A stretch of DNA of 64,000 nucleotides from Colwellia sp. TT2012 (GTDB taxonomy: Bacteria > Pseudomonadota > Gammaproteobacteria > Enterobacterales > Alteromonadaceae), in assembly GCF_001440345.1 (NCBI RefSeq), contig NZ_LJYX01000006.1, positions 496,001 through 560,000 of the forward strand, read 5' to 3'. Positions within the stretch are counted from its first letter, which is position 1. Each line of letters starts with the position of its first letter. The position numbers and the translations under genes are program-made. Below the pieces are notes generated by a model. That model did no database searches. It was given only the letters and a program-made list of their open reading frames with translations, and was not told where the DNA came from. This document shows, one piece after another, positions 29,440 through 40,390 of this stretch.

Positions 29440-29523
29440 GGGGCTCTACACAAACATCAGGACAGTGTGCTCCTGCACTGTCTAATAAGGGTATATCCAT
29501 ATACCGTCATGCTTGTGAAGCTC
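29440..29523 (+). repeat. GGACAATATGC-type palindromic repeat, copy B
   Basis: Core ATCAGGACAGTGTGCTCCTG, then GCACTGTCTAATAAG, CCATATACCGTCATG and TGTGAAGC. Compared with copy A, both halves of the palindrome changed together (ACAGTGTGC with GCACTGT), so pairing is kept. Confidence 0.85.
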
Positions 29524-29587
29524 GCTCTTATCACATCAGCAACACCTTCCTTTAAATCAGTATGTTACATTATAGACAACAGTGTTC

Positions 29588-29627
29588 TACGTTAGTCAGT
29601 AAGTACTTTTGACGTATCAATTGTGCT
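29588..29627 (-). repeat. Truncated copy of the GTACTCATTGAC-type repeat
   Basis: On the complement it reads AATTGATACGTCAAAAGTAC then TTACTGACTAACGT, matching the start of the copy at 40243-40335 and then diverging. It lies immediately after the argS stop codon side. Confidence 0.55.
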
Positions 29628-29650
29628 AAATAGAACTAAATTTATATAAA

Positions 29651-31411
29651 TTACATGCGATCCATCACTTCAATGCCTAATATATCTAACCCTTGTTTTA
29701 AAGTGTTGGCAATCACTTGGCATAATGCCAAACGTGACGCTTTAACTTCCTCACTAATTCCTTCTTTAAGAATAGGGCAGGCTTCATAAAAACTCATGTA
29801 AAGACTGGCTAATTCGTAAAGGTAATTACATAACAAGTTAGGTGTACATTCACTAATGACCACATCAATGACATCTTCAAGTTGTAATAACTTTAATGCT
29901 AAGGCTTTTTCTTGTGGTTCAATGATGTTAATAGTGGCAGTGTTATCAAGGCTATCGGCCTTAGAGAATATACTTTGAATACGTGAATAAGCGTACTGCA
30001 AGTAAGGCGCGGTAGCGCCTTCAAAGCTCAACATGCTTTTCCAGTTGAAAATATAATCACTGGTACGGTTTTTCGATAAATCGGCAAACTTAACGGCGCC
30101 AATACCGACTTTCTTTGAAATTACGGCTAAATCATCATCAGTGATTTCTGGGTTTTTTTCCTTGATTAATGCCGCTGCACGAACGATAGCTTCATCAAGT
30201 AATTCTGCTAACTTGATAGTACCGCCAGTACGCGTTTTAAAGGGCTTGCCATCATCGCCCATCATCATACCAAAGGGACAATGTTGGTAACTTACATTGT
30301 CAGGTAAGAAGCCAGCTTTACGGGCAACGATCTCCACTTGTTTAAAGTGTAATGCTTGGCGAGCATCAGTAAATATAAGGATGCGATCAGCCGCTAGCTT
30401 GCCACTACGGTAGCGACACGCAGATAAATCAGTCGTGGCATATAAAAAACCGCCCCCCGATTTTTGTACGATGAACACAGGTGCATCACCATCTTTGTTG
30501 GCCATTTCATTAATAAAAACAACTTTAGCGCCTTGACTCTCCTCGGCAATCTCTTTCGCCATGAGTTCATCAACTACCCTTGATAAATCGTCGTTATAAG
30601 CACTTTCGCCCATAATGTCGGTACGCTGTAATGAAACATTTAACTTAGCGTAGATTTCTTCACTGTGGGCAATGGAGATATCAATAAATTGTTGCCATAA
30701 TTTGGCGCAATCCGCATCACCACTTTGCAATTTAACGACATCAGCACGCGCTCTATCGGCAAAACCTTCTTCGTTGTCAAAGCGAACTTTTGCTTCACGG
30801 TAAAAGTTTTCTAAATCGCTAAGGGCCGTTTCAGCCACTTGCTCGCTGGCCAATTTATCGCTTAAGTGCGCGATTAACATACCAAATTGTGTACCCCAAT
30901 CACCCATGTGATTTTGACGAATAACTTTGTCACCACGAAATTCTAGCGCGCGTACTACCGCATCACCAATAATGGTTGAGCGCAAGTGACCAACGTGCAT
31001 TTCTTTGGCAAGGTTTGGTGCACTGTAATCAACCACGACAGTTTGCTGTTGATCATCGATGTTAACACCACGTTGTCTTACGCCGAGGTGAACATCTTGA
31101 GCAACCGTATTTAGTTGTGTCGCTAACCAATTTTCACATAAGTGAATATTGATAAAGCCAGGGCCGGCTAATTCGATTTTGCTAGCGATACCGTCTAGGT
31201 TTTTACTTGAGGTAAGGTGCGCAACAACCTTAGTAGCTAACTCGCGCGGATTAGTTTTTAATTTTTTTGCTGCGCCCATCACACCATTAGCTTGATAATC
31301 ACCAAAATTTGGACGGTTAGATAAGCTAACTGCCGGGTTCGTGCCTTCAGGCAATCCCGCAGCAACCATAGCAGCACTGATTTTTTCACTCAATATTTCT
31401 TTAATATTCAT
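29651..31411 (-). CDS. argS: Arginyl-tRNA synthetase
   Basis: Charges tRNA-Arg. The 586-residue class I synthetase has the N-terminal Add1 domain (FGDYQANGVMGAAKKL), the HIGH-type signature in NLAKEMHVGHLRSTIIGDA, and the conserved DWGTQFGMLI. As usual for ArgRS, the KMSKS region is replaced, here by MMMGDDGKPFKTRTGGTIK. The anticodon-binding C-terminal domain ends with GIEVMDRM. Normal length. Its upstream region carries a repeat at 31441-31530. Confidence 0.97.
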   Translation of the reverse strand: MNIKEILSEKISAAMVAAGLPEGTNPAVSLSNRPNFGDYQANGVMGAAKKLKTNPRELATKVVAHLTSSKNLDGIASKIELAGPGFINIHLCENWLATQLNTVAQDVHLGVRQRGVNIDDQQQTVVVDYSAPNLAKEMHVGHLRSTIIGDAVVRALEFRGDKVIRQNHMGDWGTQFGMLIAHLSDKLASEQVAETALSDLENFYREAKVRFDNEEGFADRARADVVKLQSGDADCAKLWQQFIDISIAHSEEIYAKLNVSLQRTDIMGESAYNDDLSRVVDELMAKEIAEESQGAKVVFINEMANKDGDAPVFIVQKSGGGFLYATTDLSACRYRSGKLAADRILIFTDARQALHFKQVEIVARKAGFLPDNVSYQHCPFGMMMGDDGKPFKTRTGGTIKLAELLDEAIVRAAALIKEKNPEITDDDLAVISKKVGIGAVKFADLSKNRTSDYIFNWKSMLSFEGATAPYLQYAYSRIQSIFSKADSLDNTATINIIEPQEKALALKLLQLEDVIDVVISECTPNLLCNYLYELASLYMSFYEACPILKEGISEEVKASRLALCQVIANTLKQGLDILGIEVMDRM

Positions 31412-31440
31412 TTAATAGACTCTTTATCATTGTTATTTGG

Positions 31441-31530
31441 CTCAATACATTCATCAATCGTGCTCATTGACATGCGTCAATTCCGCGCATTTTCTTCTGT
31501 CTTGAACCAACTAACTGCGATAAAGAAGCT
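31441..31530 (+). repeat. GTACTCATTGAC-type repeat between argS and prfC
   Basis: Contains GTGCTCATTGACATGCGTCA, ATTCCGCGCATTTTCTTC and CTTGAACCAACTAACTGCG. It shares its core with the copies at 40243-40335, 40743-40826 and 52491-52575. It lies in the argS upstream region. Confidence 0.75.
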
Positions 31531-31668
31531 ATTACGCAGTTAGTGAAATTTATTTTTTATTATTTTTGATTTTTTACTTAATAGAGCATCAAAACTTTTT
31601 TAATTCGCTCAGGTTTGCAAACTAAATTGGACTTTAGCAAGCATCAAAAATAATATTATACTTCTCAT

Positions 31669-31794
31669 GTTTGGCAAAGTAGTTTGCTTATTTTACCAGG
31701 CGCTTGGTCATTTTTATAAAGGAGCTTAGTACACTAAGTGACTGCATAAAAATGATTAAGCAACGCCGTAAAATGACAAACTAGGAAGCCAAAC
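31669..31794. repeat. 126-bp long imperfect palindrome abutting the prfC stop codon
   Basis: The left end GTTTGGCAAAGTAGTTTG and right end CAAACTAGGAAGCCAAAC are near-complementary. Pairing continues inward through TTTTACCAGGCG / CGCCGTAAAA and GGTCATTTTTATAA / TGCATAAAAATGATT to a centre at TTAGTACACTAAGTGAC. The whole element could fold as one long hairpin. It ends at the prfC stop codon and could double as a transcription terminator for prfC. Confidence 0.8.
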
Positions 31795-33374
31795 TAGTGT
31801 TCACGGGTCGAGTGGAATTGAATATCAGGATGACGCTCTTGCGCGAGTGATAAATTAACCATAGTTGGTGCGATATACGTTAAGTTATTACCACCGTCAT
31901 AGGCTAGGTTATCACCGGCTTTCTTTTTAAATTGCTCTAAAGTGCGTTCATCATCACAAGTACACCAGCGTGCGGTAGCAACATTAATCGGTTCGTAAAT
32001 AGCATCAACCTTGTATTCGCTCTTCAATCGGTGCACAACCACTTCAAACTGTAATACACCAACCGCGCCAACAATCATGTCATTGTTAATAAAAGGTCTA
32101 AATACTTGCACCGCACCTTCTTCAGATAACTGTATTAAGCCTTTTTGCAGTTGCTTAGCTTTTAGTGGGTCGCGCAGACGAATACGGCGGAACATTTCCG
32201 GGGCAAAGTTAGGGATACCGCCAAACTTCATCATTTCACCTGTGGTAAAGGTATCACCAATTTGGATACTGCCATGGTTGTGTAAACCGATAATATCGCC
32301 GGCATAAGCTTCATCAACGTTTGAGCGATCACCAGCCATAAAGGTTACCGCATCGGCAATTCTGACCTCTTTATTAATACGCACTTGTTTCATTTTCATG
32401 CCTTTTTCATACTTACCTGAGCAAATACGCATGAAAGCAATACGGTCTCTATGTTTCGGATCCATATTGGCTTGTATTTTGAAAATGAAACCCGTAAATT
32501 TTTCTTCTTCCGGGTTTACCGTACGTAAATCTGTTTTGCGAGGTAAGGGCTTAGGTGCCCATTTGATCAGACCATCAAGCATGTGATCAACACCAAAGTT
32601 ACCGAGTGCGGTGCCAAAAAATACCGGTGTTAACTCACCTTTTAGAAAAGCATCTAAATCAAATTCATGGGAGGCGCCAAGTACTAACTCCATTTCTTCA
32701 CGGAAATCTTCAGCAAACGGACCAATGGCTTTATCAAGCGCCGGATTATCAAGGCCTTTAATGACGCGCTTTTCTTGGATCATGTGGCCTAGGCCTGATT
32801 GATATAAAAATATTTCATCGGTCAATAAGTTATAAACACCTTTGAATTCTTTACCCATACCTATTGGCCAAGTTATCGGGGCACATTTTATCTTTAAAAC
32901 GTCTTCAACTTCATCCATGACTTCAATAGGGTCGCGGACATCACGATCCATTTTGTTCATAAAAGTAATGATAGGAGTATCGCGTAGACGAGTAACTTCC
33001 ATTAATTTAACGGTACGTGCTTCAACACCTTTGGCCACGTCAATGACCATTAAACAAGAATCAACGGCGGTTAATGTCCGGTAGGTATCTTCCGAGAAAT
33101 CTTCATGACCTGGGGTATCAAGTAAGTTTACTAAACAGTCTTTGTAAGGAAATTGCATTACCGAGGTAGTAATTGAGATACCACGCTCTTTTTCTATTTC
33201 CATCCAGTCAGATTTTGCGTGTTGACCTGATTTTTTACCTTTTACCGTGCCGGCTCTTTGTATGGCTTGACCAAACAAAAGTACCTTTTCGGTGATGGTG
33301 GTTTTACCCGCATCGGGGTGAGAGATGATAGCAAAGGTGCGACGTAAGTCGACTTGCTGTTGCTGTACAGACAT
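31794..33374 (-). CDS. prfC: Peptide chain release factor 3 (RF3)
   Basis: A GTPase that recycles RF1 and RF2 after termination. The 526-residue protein has P loop [14 protein letters not shown], switch [16 protein letters not shown], the NKMD motif in [10 protein letters not shown], and the RF3-specific C-terminal region ([19 protein letters not shown]). The signature [12 protein letters not shown] is intact. Length is typical. It is read alone; 425 bases without a gene lie upstream. Confidence 0.97.
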   Translation of the reverse strand: MSVQQQQVDLRRTFAIISHPDAGKTTITEKVLLFGQAIQRAGTVKGKKSGQHAKSDWMEIEKERGISITTSVMQFPYKDCLVNLLDTPGHEDFSEDTYRTLTAVDSCLMVIDVAKGVEARTVKLMEVTRLRDTPIITFMNKMDRDVRDPIEVMDEVEDVLKIKCAPITWPIGMGKEFKGVYNLLTDEIFLYQSGLGHMIQEKRVIKGLDNPALDKAIGPFAEDFREEMELVLGASHEFDLDAFLKGELTPVFFGTALGNFGVDHMLDGLIKWAPKPLPRKTDLRTVNPEEEKFTGFIFKIQANMDPKHRDRIAFMRICSGKYEKGMKMKQVRINKEVRIADAVTFMAGDRSNVDEAYAGDIIGLHNHGSIQIGDTFTTGEMMKFGGIPNFAPEMFRRIRLRDPLKAKQLQKGLIQLSEEGAVQVFRPFINNDMIVGAVGVLQFEVVVHRLKSEYKVDAIYEPINVATARWCTCDDERTLEQFKKKAGDNLAYDGGNNLTYIAPTMVNLSLAQERHPDIQFHSTREH

Positions 33375-33799
33375 GCAAATTACCTGTTAAGTAAATAGTA
33401 GAGAAGCACCTTTAGCACTTGGTTTAGTACAGGGCTTTTCATAATGATGAGAAAATTGCATATATTGTATCATTAAAATAGAGCTGATCTGAAAAAAGCA
33501 TAGTTATTAGCACTAACTTTTTATATTGATTGTCGTAGTGGTAGCGCGGTGGGGCAGAAGATAGCTAATAGCTCAGCATGGGTTGAGCTATTAGCTGGTT
33601 CAAGCTTAGTTTTTAGCTTTGATTTAGCGGCTTTTAGGGCTTAAAGGTATACGGGGGGTTTCTGGGTGATATGGCTAAAGTCAGAGCAGCTATATCACCC
33701 CATAGGGATTAACATCATGAATATTACAGACAATAATAGTCGACAAAAAAAAGGATTTTAAAATTTAACCGTATTTGTACTTGATTTACTTACCCAGCA
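33375..33799. other. Intergenic region upstream of prfC with two hairpins
   Basis: No gene is seen in these 425 bases. Two inverted repeats stand out: AGCTAATAGCTCA (33563-33575) with TGAGCTATTAGCT (33584-33596), and GGGTGATAT (33664-33672) with ATATCACCC (33692-33700). Neither is followed by a T run on either strand, so they are not typical terminators. The prfC promoter should lie near 33400-33520. Confidence 0.55.
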
Positions 33800-34048
33800 T
33801 TAATTAAATAGACTTGCAATGAATTGAGATTCATCTCCTTCTAATAATGGAGAGTGTACTTTTGAGGTGCTTTCAAGGCTAACTTGATTGCTCTGTCGGC
33901 TCACCTGACTCAGGAATAATGCAAAAGCCTGCTGTTGGTTCAGTCCGGTTAATTTGCTAATGTTCTTTAATGCATCATTTACCATAAGGTTGGCAACACC
34001 TTCATTTGATAACTGGCTATCTGTGGTAGGATTGATTTTAGTAAACAT
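33800..34048 (-). CDS. Small hypothetical protein
   Basis: An 82-residue open frame (MFTKINPTTDSQLSNEGVAN...). The ATG at 34048 is preferred over one 39 bases upstream because GGGAGAG stands 5 bases before it, an excellent ribosome site. The protein is hydrophilic, without membrane segment, signal or cysteine. The middle (LMVNDALKNISKLTGLNQQQ and FALFLSQVSRQ) is predicted helical and the end is FIASLFN. I recognise no family. The ribosome site and clean frame favour a real gene; it stands alone between two non-coding, repeat-containing stretches. Confidence 0.6.
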   Translation of the reverse strand: MFTKINPTTDSQLSNEGVANLMVNDALKNISKLTGLNQQQAFALFLSQVSRQSNQVSLESTSKVHSPLLEGDESQFIASLFN

Positions 34049-34228
34049 GTTGCTCTCCCTATTAATGGTTAGGAATCTTGTTAGCAATGTAGCTAAGAAA
34101 GTTGTTAACTATCTTAGCTAAAAGAGCGGGATTAACTAGCTAGTTTACGTATCGAAATGTGGTATTTTGTTAATGTTGTGGCTAAATTGTTATTTAAAGC
34201 TAGAGCGGTTACTTGTTCGATCAAGAAC

Positions 34229-34492
34229 TATACCCGTTACCATTCAAGATGCATGTTTCAGAGTGCTTGAGCAATTTCAATTCAAGGCGCTGTGATGAAA
34301 TAATGGTTATTCCCTTATAAATCATAGCAACGATGAAGTGATGTTGCTCAAACGCTTCTTCGATGGGTTTAACATGACTTTATACCGCGTTAAATAATTA
34401 AACCATAGAATGACTATGCTGCAATTATTTCACTTGCCTAAAGCCATGTTAATTCCCACTGAAATCGAGCACTTTGAATGGTGACGGGTATA
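34229..34492 (+). repeat. 264-bp inverted-repeat element (TATACCCG ends), copy 1
   Basis: The left end TATACCCGTTACCATTCAAG and right end CTTTGAATGGTGACGGGTATA-like sequence are near-complementary. Interior landmarks are AGAGTGCTTGAGCAATTTCA, AACGCTTCTTCGATGGGTTT and AATTAAACCATAGAATGACT. A second copy at 55695-56006 is the same outside a 48-base net insertion. No coding capacity. It fills the gap between rimI and the small hypothetical gene. Confidence 0.9.
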
Positions 34493-34496
34493 TATA

Positions 34497-34997
34497 TTAG
34501 CAAGTGAGTGACATCACGATAGCATCTTCATAACCAAAGCCTGAACTGCTAGGGTAGTACCCTGTGCGGCGGTTAATTTCGATAAAACCGGCATTCATAT
34601 AGAGCATGTGTGCCGCGATGTTTTTTGCACGTACTTCTAAGAATATTTTCGTTGCGCCGAGTTTTTTCGCTTGCGCTAAAAATTGCTTAAGTAAGACTTT
34701 ACCATAGCCTTTACCTTGCTCACTTGGCAGTATACAAATATCCATAAGCGTGGCTTCACCGACAACGTATTCACCAATATAAAAACCAATGGCCGTTGCA
34801 ACTTGTGGCGATTTTACTTCTCCCGGTATTACCGGGCTAAGTTTTTCACCAAAGTAACGGCCACCGATACAGCTTAAAAAGGTTTTTTCGCTCCACGGAT
34901 GTGAGTGGCAAGCAAGCTCTATTAACATTAACTTATCGACATCGGCGGGTTTTATTTCAGTAAAATTATGGCTGTTTAGCTTTGAGGAATGACTCAT
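34497..34997 (-). CDS. rimI: Ribosomal protein S18 alanine N-acetyltransferase
   Basis: A GNAT enzyme that acetylates the N-terminal Ala of ribosomal protein S18. The 166-residue protein has the RimI pattern: LIELACHSHPWSEKTFLSCI near the N-terminus, acetyl-CoA motif LPSEQGKGYGKVLLKQFL, then FLEVRAKNIAAHMLYMNAGF and RTGYYP. It contains a short insert around 55-70 (EKLSPVIPGEVKSPQVA) compared with E. coli RimI. Its start overlaps the holD stop by four bases (ATGA), the conserved holD-rimI pair. Confidence 0.93.
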   Translation of the reverse strand: MSHSSKLNSHNFTEIKPADVDKLMLIELACHSHPWSEKTFLSCIGGRYFGEKLSPVIPGEVKSPQVATAIGFYIGEYVVGEATLMDICILPSEQGKGYGKVLLKQFLAQAKKLGATKIFLEVRAKNIAAHMLYMNAGFIEINRRTGYYPSSSGFGYEDAIVMSLTC

Positions 34998-35371
34998 TGT
35001 GTTTGTTTACCTAGTATTTGCCACAGTTGCTTTTTAAGCGTAGGCGACTTTGAAATTTCAGCGATAGCAGGGGTGATTAACTGCTGCTCAAGCCAGTGCA
35101 TTTCACCGGGTAATGATTTCGAGGTGAAATACCAGTTAAAGAGTCCTAAATCTAAGTGGTCACCTTGATGTTTGATTTCACCGATACTCAGTCCTGCAGC
35201 TAGCAAAATATCATTAAATAATTGCTGTTTAGCTAAATCTTTTAAATCAATATCAAGATAACTTTGTACATGATCCTGAGCGGTATCATTCTTGTTATCA
35301 CGCGAGCGGCTCTGCCATAGGCTAATACCCATTTCAGTTAGTTGCTCAAATTGATTTTGATTAATGCTCAT
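34994..35371 (-). CDS. holD: DNA polymerase III psi subunit
   Basis: Psi links the clamp loader with chi and single-strand binding protein. The 125-residue protein begins with the conserved QFEQLTEMGISLWQSR, and later has FNDILLAAGLS, DLGLFNWYF and LPGEMHWLEQQLITP. HolD sequences are poorly conserved, but the MGI-LW block, length and coupling to rimI (4-base overlap) support the call. Confidence 0.9.
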   Translation of the reverse strand: MSINQNQFEQLTEMGISLWQSRSRDNKNDTAQDHVQSYLDIDLKDLAKQQLFNDILLAAGLSIGEIKHQGDHLDLGLFNWYFTSKSLPGEMHWLEQQLITPAIAEISKSPTLKKQLWQILGKQTQ

Positions 35372-35584
35372 CTGTGATGGCTCATTAGCGGTTAGATTTA
35401 AGGTTGGATATAATGACAGAATTTATCGCTAACGAAAAGCAGATATATTTATGCTTGATCGAATGTCTTTAGTCGTCATTTCTTTGCTGTTTATCAGATG
35501 TTTTACTGCTAATAACTTGATAAATTATTAGCTATTTTATTCGGGGATTAGACAAAAACTATTAAGATTAAGCAGAAGATGAAA

Positions 35585-35661
35585 TGGCAGGGGTGGAGAG
35601 ACTCGAACTCCCAACCATCGGTTTTGGAGACCGCTGTTCTACCAATTGGAACTACACCCCT
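35585..35661 (-). tRNA. trpT: tRNA-Trp (anticodon CCA)
   Basis: The complement folds as a full tRNA. The acceptor pairs AGGGGTG with CACCCCT, then discriminator G and an encoded CCA. The D loop carries AATTGGTA, the anticodon loop is CTCCAAA (anticodon CCA), and the T arm contains GTTCGAGTC. 77 bases including CCA. It is a lone tRNA gene with its own promoter. Confidence 0.97.
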
Positions 35662-35674
35662 GCAACGGATTCGA

Positions 35675-35702
35675 ATTATACTGATGCGCGCTAAAAGGTA
35701 AA
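35675..35702 (-). promoter_or_regulatory. Sigma-70 promoter of tRNA-Trp
   Basis: On the minus strand a perfect -10 TATAAT (35680-35675) follows TTTACC (35702-35697) with a 16-base spacer. It lies 13 bases before the mature tRNA 5' end, and a GC-rich GCGCGC lies in the spacer. Confidence 0.75.
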
Positions 35703-35818
35703 GCACAAATGCTGATTTTTTATTAAATAGCGGTTGTTTGCCTGATTTATCAACAAACTGGCAGTAAAGTAGCCAGTCCATCTACCTTTTTACTTTGTGC
35801 TAAGTTAACGCTTATTCA

Positions 35819-37579
35819 TTAAGTGATAAATTTTTGGTGACAAAATCGGTATTTATCGGGATAAGGGAATACATCTTTATAAATACCATTGGCAACATCT
35901 TGCTGACACTGCTGCCAATAAGCCGGCGTTAATAAATCTTGATGATATATCTTAAAGGCTGTTAAATAACTCGGGTTAGCCAGTGCAAAAGTGGCAAGCT
36001 CTTCTGGGAACATGTCCCCAGGTAGAACACTGTACCATGGCTCGGCTGCATAGAGTTGTTCTTCGGTAATGGCTTTAGGTTTTACCCGGAAGTTGACTTC
36101 ATTCATATACGTTATTTCATCATAATCATAAAAGATCACCCTGCCATGGCGAGTTACGCCAAAGTTTTTCAGTAACATGTCTCCTGGAAATATATCAGCC
36201 GAGATCAGCTGCTTAATGGCCTCGCCATAACCAAACATGGCTTGATTTATTTTTTCCTGGGCTTTATTTTTTAACGCATCCATTAGGTATAGATTAAGTG
36301 GCACCATGCGGCGCTCTATATAGAGATGTTCAATAATAATCAGTTCGTCTTTTCCTTCGCCTTCATAACGAATAATGGACGCTGCCACTTTTTGTAATTC
36401 AGCTAACAGTTCATCGTTAAAACGTGCTTTGGGAAAGGCGACTTCTGAATATTCCATGGTATCAGCCATGCGACCCACTCTATCGTGCAGTTTAACTAAG
36501 CGATATTTGCCCTTTACATCATTTTTAGTTATGTTTTTACTGGGAGAAAATTTATCTTTGATAATTTTAAAGACGTAAGGATAAGAGGGCAGGGTAAATA
36601 CCGACATCACCATGCCCTTAATGCCGGCGGCTAATTCAAATTGATCGTCACTGCTATCGAGGTGATTGAGGAAATCTCGATAAAACTGGGTCTTGCCATG
36701 CTTATGAAAACCGATAGCGGAATATAAATCTGCTTTGGTTTTATGGGGCATAAGCCCTTGTAAGAAATTAACCAGAGCATAGGGGTGTAGGCAATCGACA
36801 AAAAAGTAAGCACGGGCAAAACCAAAAACTACCGCCATACTTTCGCTGGTGGTCAGTAAAGCATCTAAATATAAGCCGCCTTTCTCGTTGTTAAGTACCG
36901 CTACAATAAAAGGTGTTTCTCCTGCGGGGGATAATACTCGACCAATTAAGTAAGCGCCTTTATTACGGTAAAAAGTAAAGTTAAGTATATCAAACTGTAA
37001 ATCTGCTAATTTAACGCGAGTTTTATGGGCATCACGACGAAAGGCTTTAATAAGTGCGTCGACATCACGGCCGAGGTTATCAAAGGGAATCACCGTTCGG
37101 TGACTATTCATAATGTCACAAATCGTTTGTTTTAAGCCAAGGGTTTGTGGTTGATAAGAGGTGTAAATGTCAGGAACCGCTTTATCATCAAGGCGGTGCG
37201 CAGTACTTTCGACAAAAATATAATTATTGTGATAATACTTACGCTCAAATAAGTGACAAAACACTGAGTTATAGAAGGTTTCCGCTAACTCTGGCTGGTT
37301 ATGTTCAGTTAATAAATCAGAGTAGACGACTTTAACCTGTTGCCATAAAGTGTTATCAAGTGAGCTAATTTTTAAATCGGCCTTAATACAATTGAAGGTT
37401 TCCTTTACCCGTTCATCATAAAAGTTGGTCCTCGCTCTGGCCGAACGATGTACATCATGCCATTGGCATTGTTGAAACCGCTCTCGGGCTGATTGAGTAA
37501 TTTCAATGAAAAGAGAAATATGGCGTTCAAAGCCGTTAATGATGGTGTTGGCTATAGTAAAAGCAAGTTCATCTCTCAT
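35819..37579 (-). CDS. aceK: Isocitrate dehydrogenase kinase/phosphatase
   Basis: A bifunctional enzyme that phosphorylates and dephosphorylates isocitrate dehydrogenase, steering carbon into the glyoxylate shunt. The 586-residue protein shows the AceK pattern: RDELAFTIANTIINGFERHI, the ATP-binding segment ELAAGIKGMVMSVFTLPSYP then VFKIIKDKFSPSKN, and the catalytic region LLKNFGVTRHGRVIFYDYDE. It ends with AYWQQCQQDVANGIYKDVFP and YRFCHQKF. Length typical. aceB and aceA are not adjacent, unlike the enteric aceBAK operon. Its 5' side faces the divergent queA. Confidence 0.96.
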   Translation of the reverse strand: MRDELAFTIANTIINGFERHISLFIEITQSARERFQQCQWHDVHRSARARTNFYDERVKETFNCIKADLKISSLDNTLWQQVKVVYSDLLTEHNQPELAETFYNSVFCHLFERKYYHNNYIFVESTAHRLDDKAVPDIYTSYQPQTLGLKQTICDIMNSHRTVIPFDNLGRDVDALIKAFRRDAHKTRVKLADLQFDILNFTFYRNKGAYLIGRVLSPAGETPFIVAVLNNEKGGLYLDALLTTSESMAVVFGFARAYFFVDCLHPYALVNFLQGLMPHKTKADLYSAIGFHKHGKTQFYRDFLNHLDSSDDQFELAAGIKGMVMSVFTLPSYPYVFKIIKDKFSPSKNITKNDVKGKYRLVKLHDRVGRMADTMEYSEVAFPKARFNDELLAELQKVAASIIRYEGEGKDELIIIEHLYIERRMVPLNLYLMDALKNKAQEKINQAMFGYGEAIKQLISADIFPGDMLLKNFGVTRHGRVIFYDYDEITYMNEVNFRVKPKAITEEQLYAAEPWYSVLPGDMFPEELATFALANPSYLTAFKIYHQDLLTPAYWQQCQQDVANGIYKDVFPYPDKYRFCHQKFIT

Positions 37580-37842
37580 AGGGCAATTAGCTCTTTAGTC
37601 AGTTTTAAGTAGGTGTTAAGTCAATATTGGCTGATTTACCAACATACACTAAAACCCTTAGTGTTGAGATTATTTTCATAAATAGTGGATATCACGGGCA
37701 ATAATGTCATTAAAGATAACTTTGCTCACTGTGCTTTACTGTTAAGGTTTACGCTAAAGAGCTAAAAGTACGAATTAACTTGCTATCAAGGGCTCGCAGC
37801 TCTAAAATCACACCTTTTTTAAGCCAAAAAATAGCCAATATC

Positions 37843-38928
37843 ATGCGTGTTTCAGACTTTTCCTTCAAATTACCCGAAGCCCTTATTGCTCGTTATCCAA
37901 AAGCCGAGCGTAGTGCTAGCCGTTTAATGTCCTTAAATGGTAATACTGGTGTGATAACTGATGGCGTTTTTACCGATATTGTTGCGCAATTAAATCCAGG
38001 TGATTTGCTGGTTTTTAATAACACTCGAGTGATCCCTGCTCGAATGTTCGGTCAAAAAGCCAGTGGTGGTAAAATTGAGGTCTTGGTTGAACGTATTATC
38101 GATGACAACACCGCGCTTGCTCACATTCGCGCCAGTAAATCACCTAAAGTCGGCAGTGAAATTTACTTAGGTAATGGCGAGGGGCAAGGTAAAGTGAAAG
38201 CAACCATGGTGGCCCGTCATGGTGCTCTTTTCGAGCTGAAATTTACCGGTGAGCAATCTGTGTTAGCTATTTTAGATGACATAGGTCATATGCCACTGCC
38301 GCCCTATATTGACCGCCCCGATGAAGACAGTGATAAAGAACGTTATCAAACGGTATATAATGAAAAGCCAGGTGCGGTGGCAGCACCAACGGCTGGTTTA
38401 CATTTCGATAATGCCTTATTAGAGAAAATTAAAGCCAAGGGTGTTGAGCTGGCATTTATTACCTTGCATGTCGGTGCAGGTACTTTTCAACCGGTTAAAG
38501 TGGCCGAGATTGCCGATCATGTTATGCACGCTGAATATGTGGAAGTGTCAGATAAAGTAGTTGCGCAAATAACAAAAACTAAAGCGGCTGGTGGCCGAGT
38601 TGTCGCTGTTGGTACCACCTCGGTACGCTCCCTCGAAAGTGCGGCTAAAGCTGCGCAAGATAAAGGTGAAGCCTTAAGCGCTTTTTATGGTGACACGGAT
38701 ATTTTTATAACTCCAGGCTATCAATTTCAACTTATAGATGCTTTAGTGACCAACTTTCATTTGTCAGAGTCAACCTTACTTATGTTAGTCAGTGCCTTTG
38801 CCGGCTATGAGCATATAATGCCAGCTTATCAACATGCTATAGATAAAGAATACCGTTTTTTTAGTTATGGCGATGCTATGTTCTTGACCAAACAAGCGTT
38901 AACGAAAAAAGAGCAAAGCAAGAGCTAA
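37843..38928 (+). CDS. queA: S-adenosylmethionine:tRNA ribosyltransferase-isomerase
   Basis: Adds the epoxycyclopentanediol ring in queuosine synthesis by transferring the ribosyl part of SAM to preQ1-tRNA. I start at the ATG at 37843 ([19 protein letters not shown]), the canonical N-terminus; an upstream TTG adds 21 unlikely residues. The 361-residue protein includes [52 protein letters not shown] and [17 protein letters not shown]. It is followed by tgt, which acts just before it in the same pathway. Confidence 0.96.
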   Translation: MRVSDFSFKLPEALIARYPKAERSASRLMSLNGNTGVITDGVFTDIVAQLNPGDLLVFNNTRVIPARMFGQKASGGKIEVLVERIIDDNTALAHIRASKSPKVGSEIYLGNGEGQGKVKATMVARHGALFELKFTGEQSVLAILDDIGHMPLPPYIDRPDEDSDKERYQTVYNEKPGAVAAPTAGLHFDNALLEKIKAKGVELAFITLHVGAGTFQPVKVAEIADHVMHAEYVEVSDKVVAQITKTKAAGGRVVAVGTTSVRSLESAAKAAQDKGEALSAFYGDTDIFITPGYQFQLIDALVTNFHLSESTLLMLVSAFAGYEHIMPAYQHAIDKEYRFFSYGDAMFLTKQALTKKEQSKS

Positions 38929-38986
38929 GTAATCGTTAGTTAAGCAAAAATATTATTTTAAAAGCAAGCACCGCCAGCCTGTTTAG

Positions 38987-40168
<1,182 letters not shown>

Positions 40169-40242
40169 CTTTAAGCCTTAACTAAAAAACAAGTTTAAGT
40201 AGTAAATAATTATCAACGTTTAATAAATCTAGTGGCTTAGTA

Positions 40243-40335
40243 TTTTGCAGCTATTGGGTTCAATTGAAAGGAAAATGCACGGAGCTGACGTTAGTCAGTG
40301 AGTACCTTTGACGCCTCAATTGAGCGAAAGAGCAA
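40243..40335 (-). repeat. GTACTCATTGAC-type repeat between tgt and yajC
   Basis: On the complement it contains GGTACTCACTGACTAACGTC, AGCTCCGTGCATTTTCC and TTCAATTGAACCCAATAGC. Flanking arms CAATTGA occur on both sides of the core. It sits in inverse orientation to the copy after yajC, so yajC is bracketed by two copies. Confidence 0.75.
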
Positions 40336-40390
40336 AAAAATATAAAGTCACTAACCAATTAAGAATTAAAAATAAGAAGTAGAGGAATTT

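Larger units (their letters stand above)
29094..29650. other. Repeat-filled intergenic region between yjjV-like gene and argS
   Basis: The 557 bases hold no credible gene; the short open frames here are made of repeats. Two copies of the GGACAATATGC-type repeat lie at 29192-29263 and 29440-29523. Between them, at 29400-29440, is a CCGTCCCTCCTGAAC/CCGTCCATGG stretch that may be part of the same unit. A truncated copy of another repeat is at 29588-29627. Confidence 0.7.

Noticed and set aside
29135-29453. Two short open frames, one on each strand, between the yjjV-like gene and argS
   Set aside because: They consist of repeat sequence, overlap each other, lack ribosome sites and resemble no protein family.
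29094-29650. Repeated units considered as a CRISPR array
   Set aside because: Only two units, about 250 bases apart, with diverged repeats and no regular spacers or cas genes.
33563-33700. Two hairpins upstream of prfC, considered as terminators or a riboswitch
   Set aside because: No T run follows either hairpin and no known riboswitch consensus is recognisable; left as unexplained inverted repeats.
35548-35781. Open frame of 77 codons on the minus strand
   Set aside because: It runs through the tRNA-Trp gene and its promoter; the tRNA explains the conservation.
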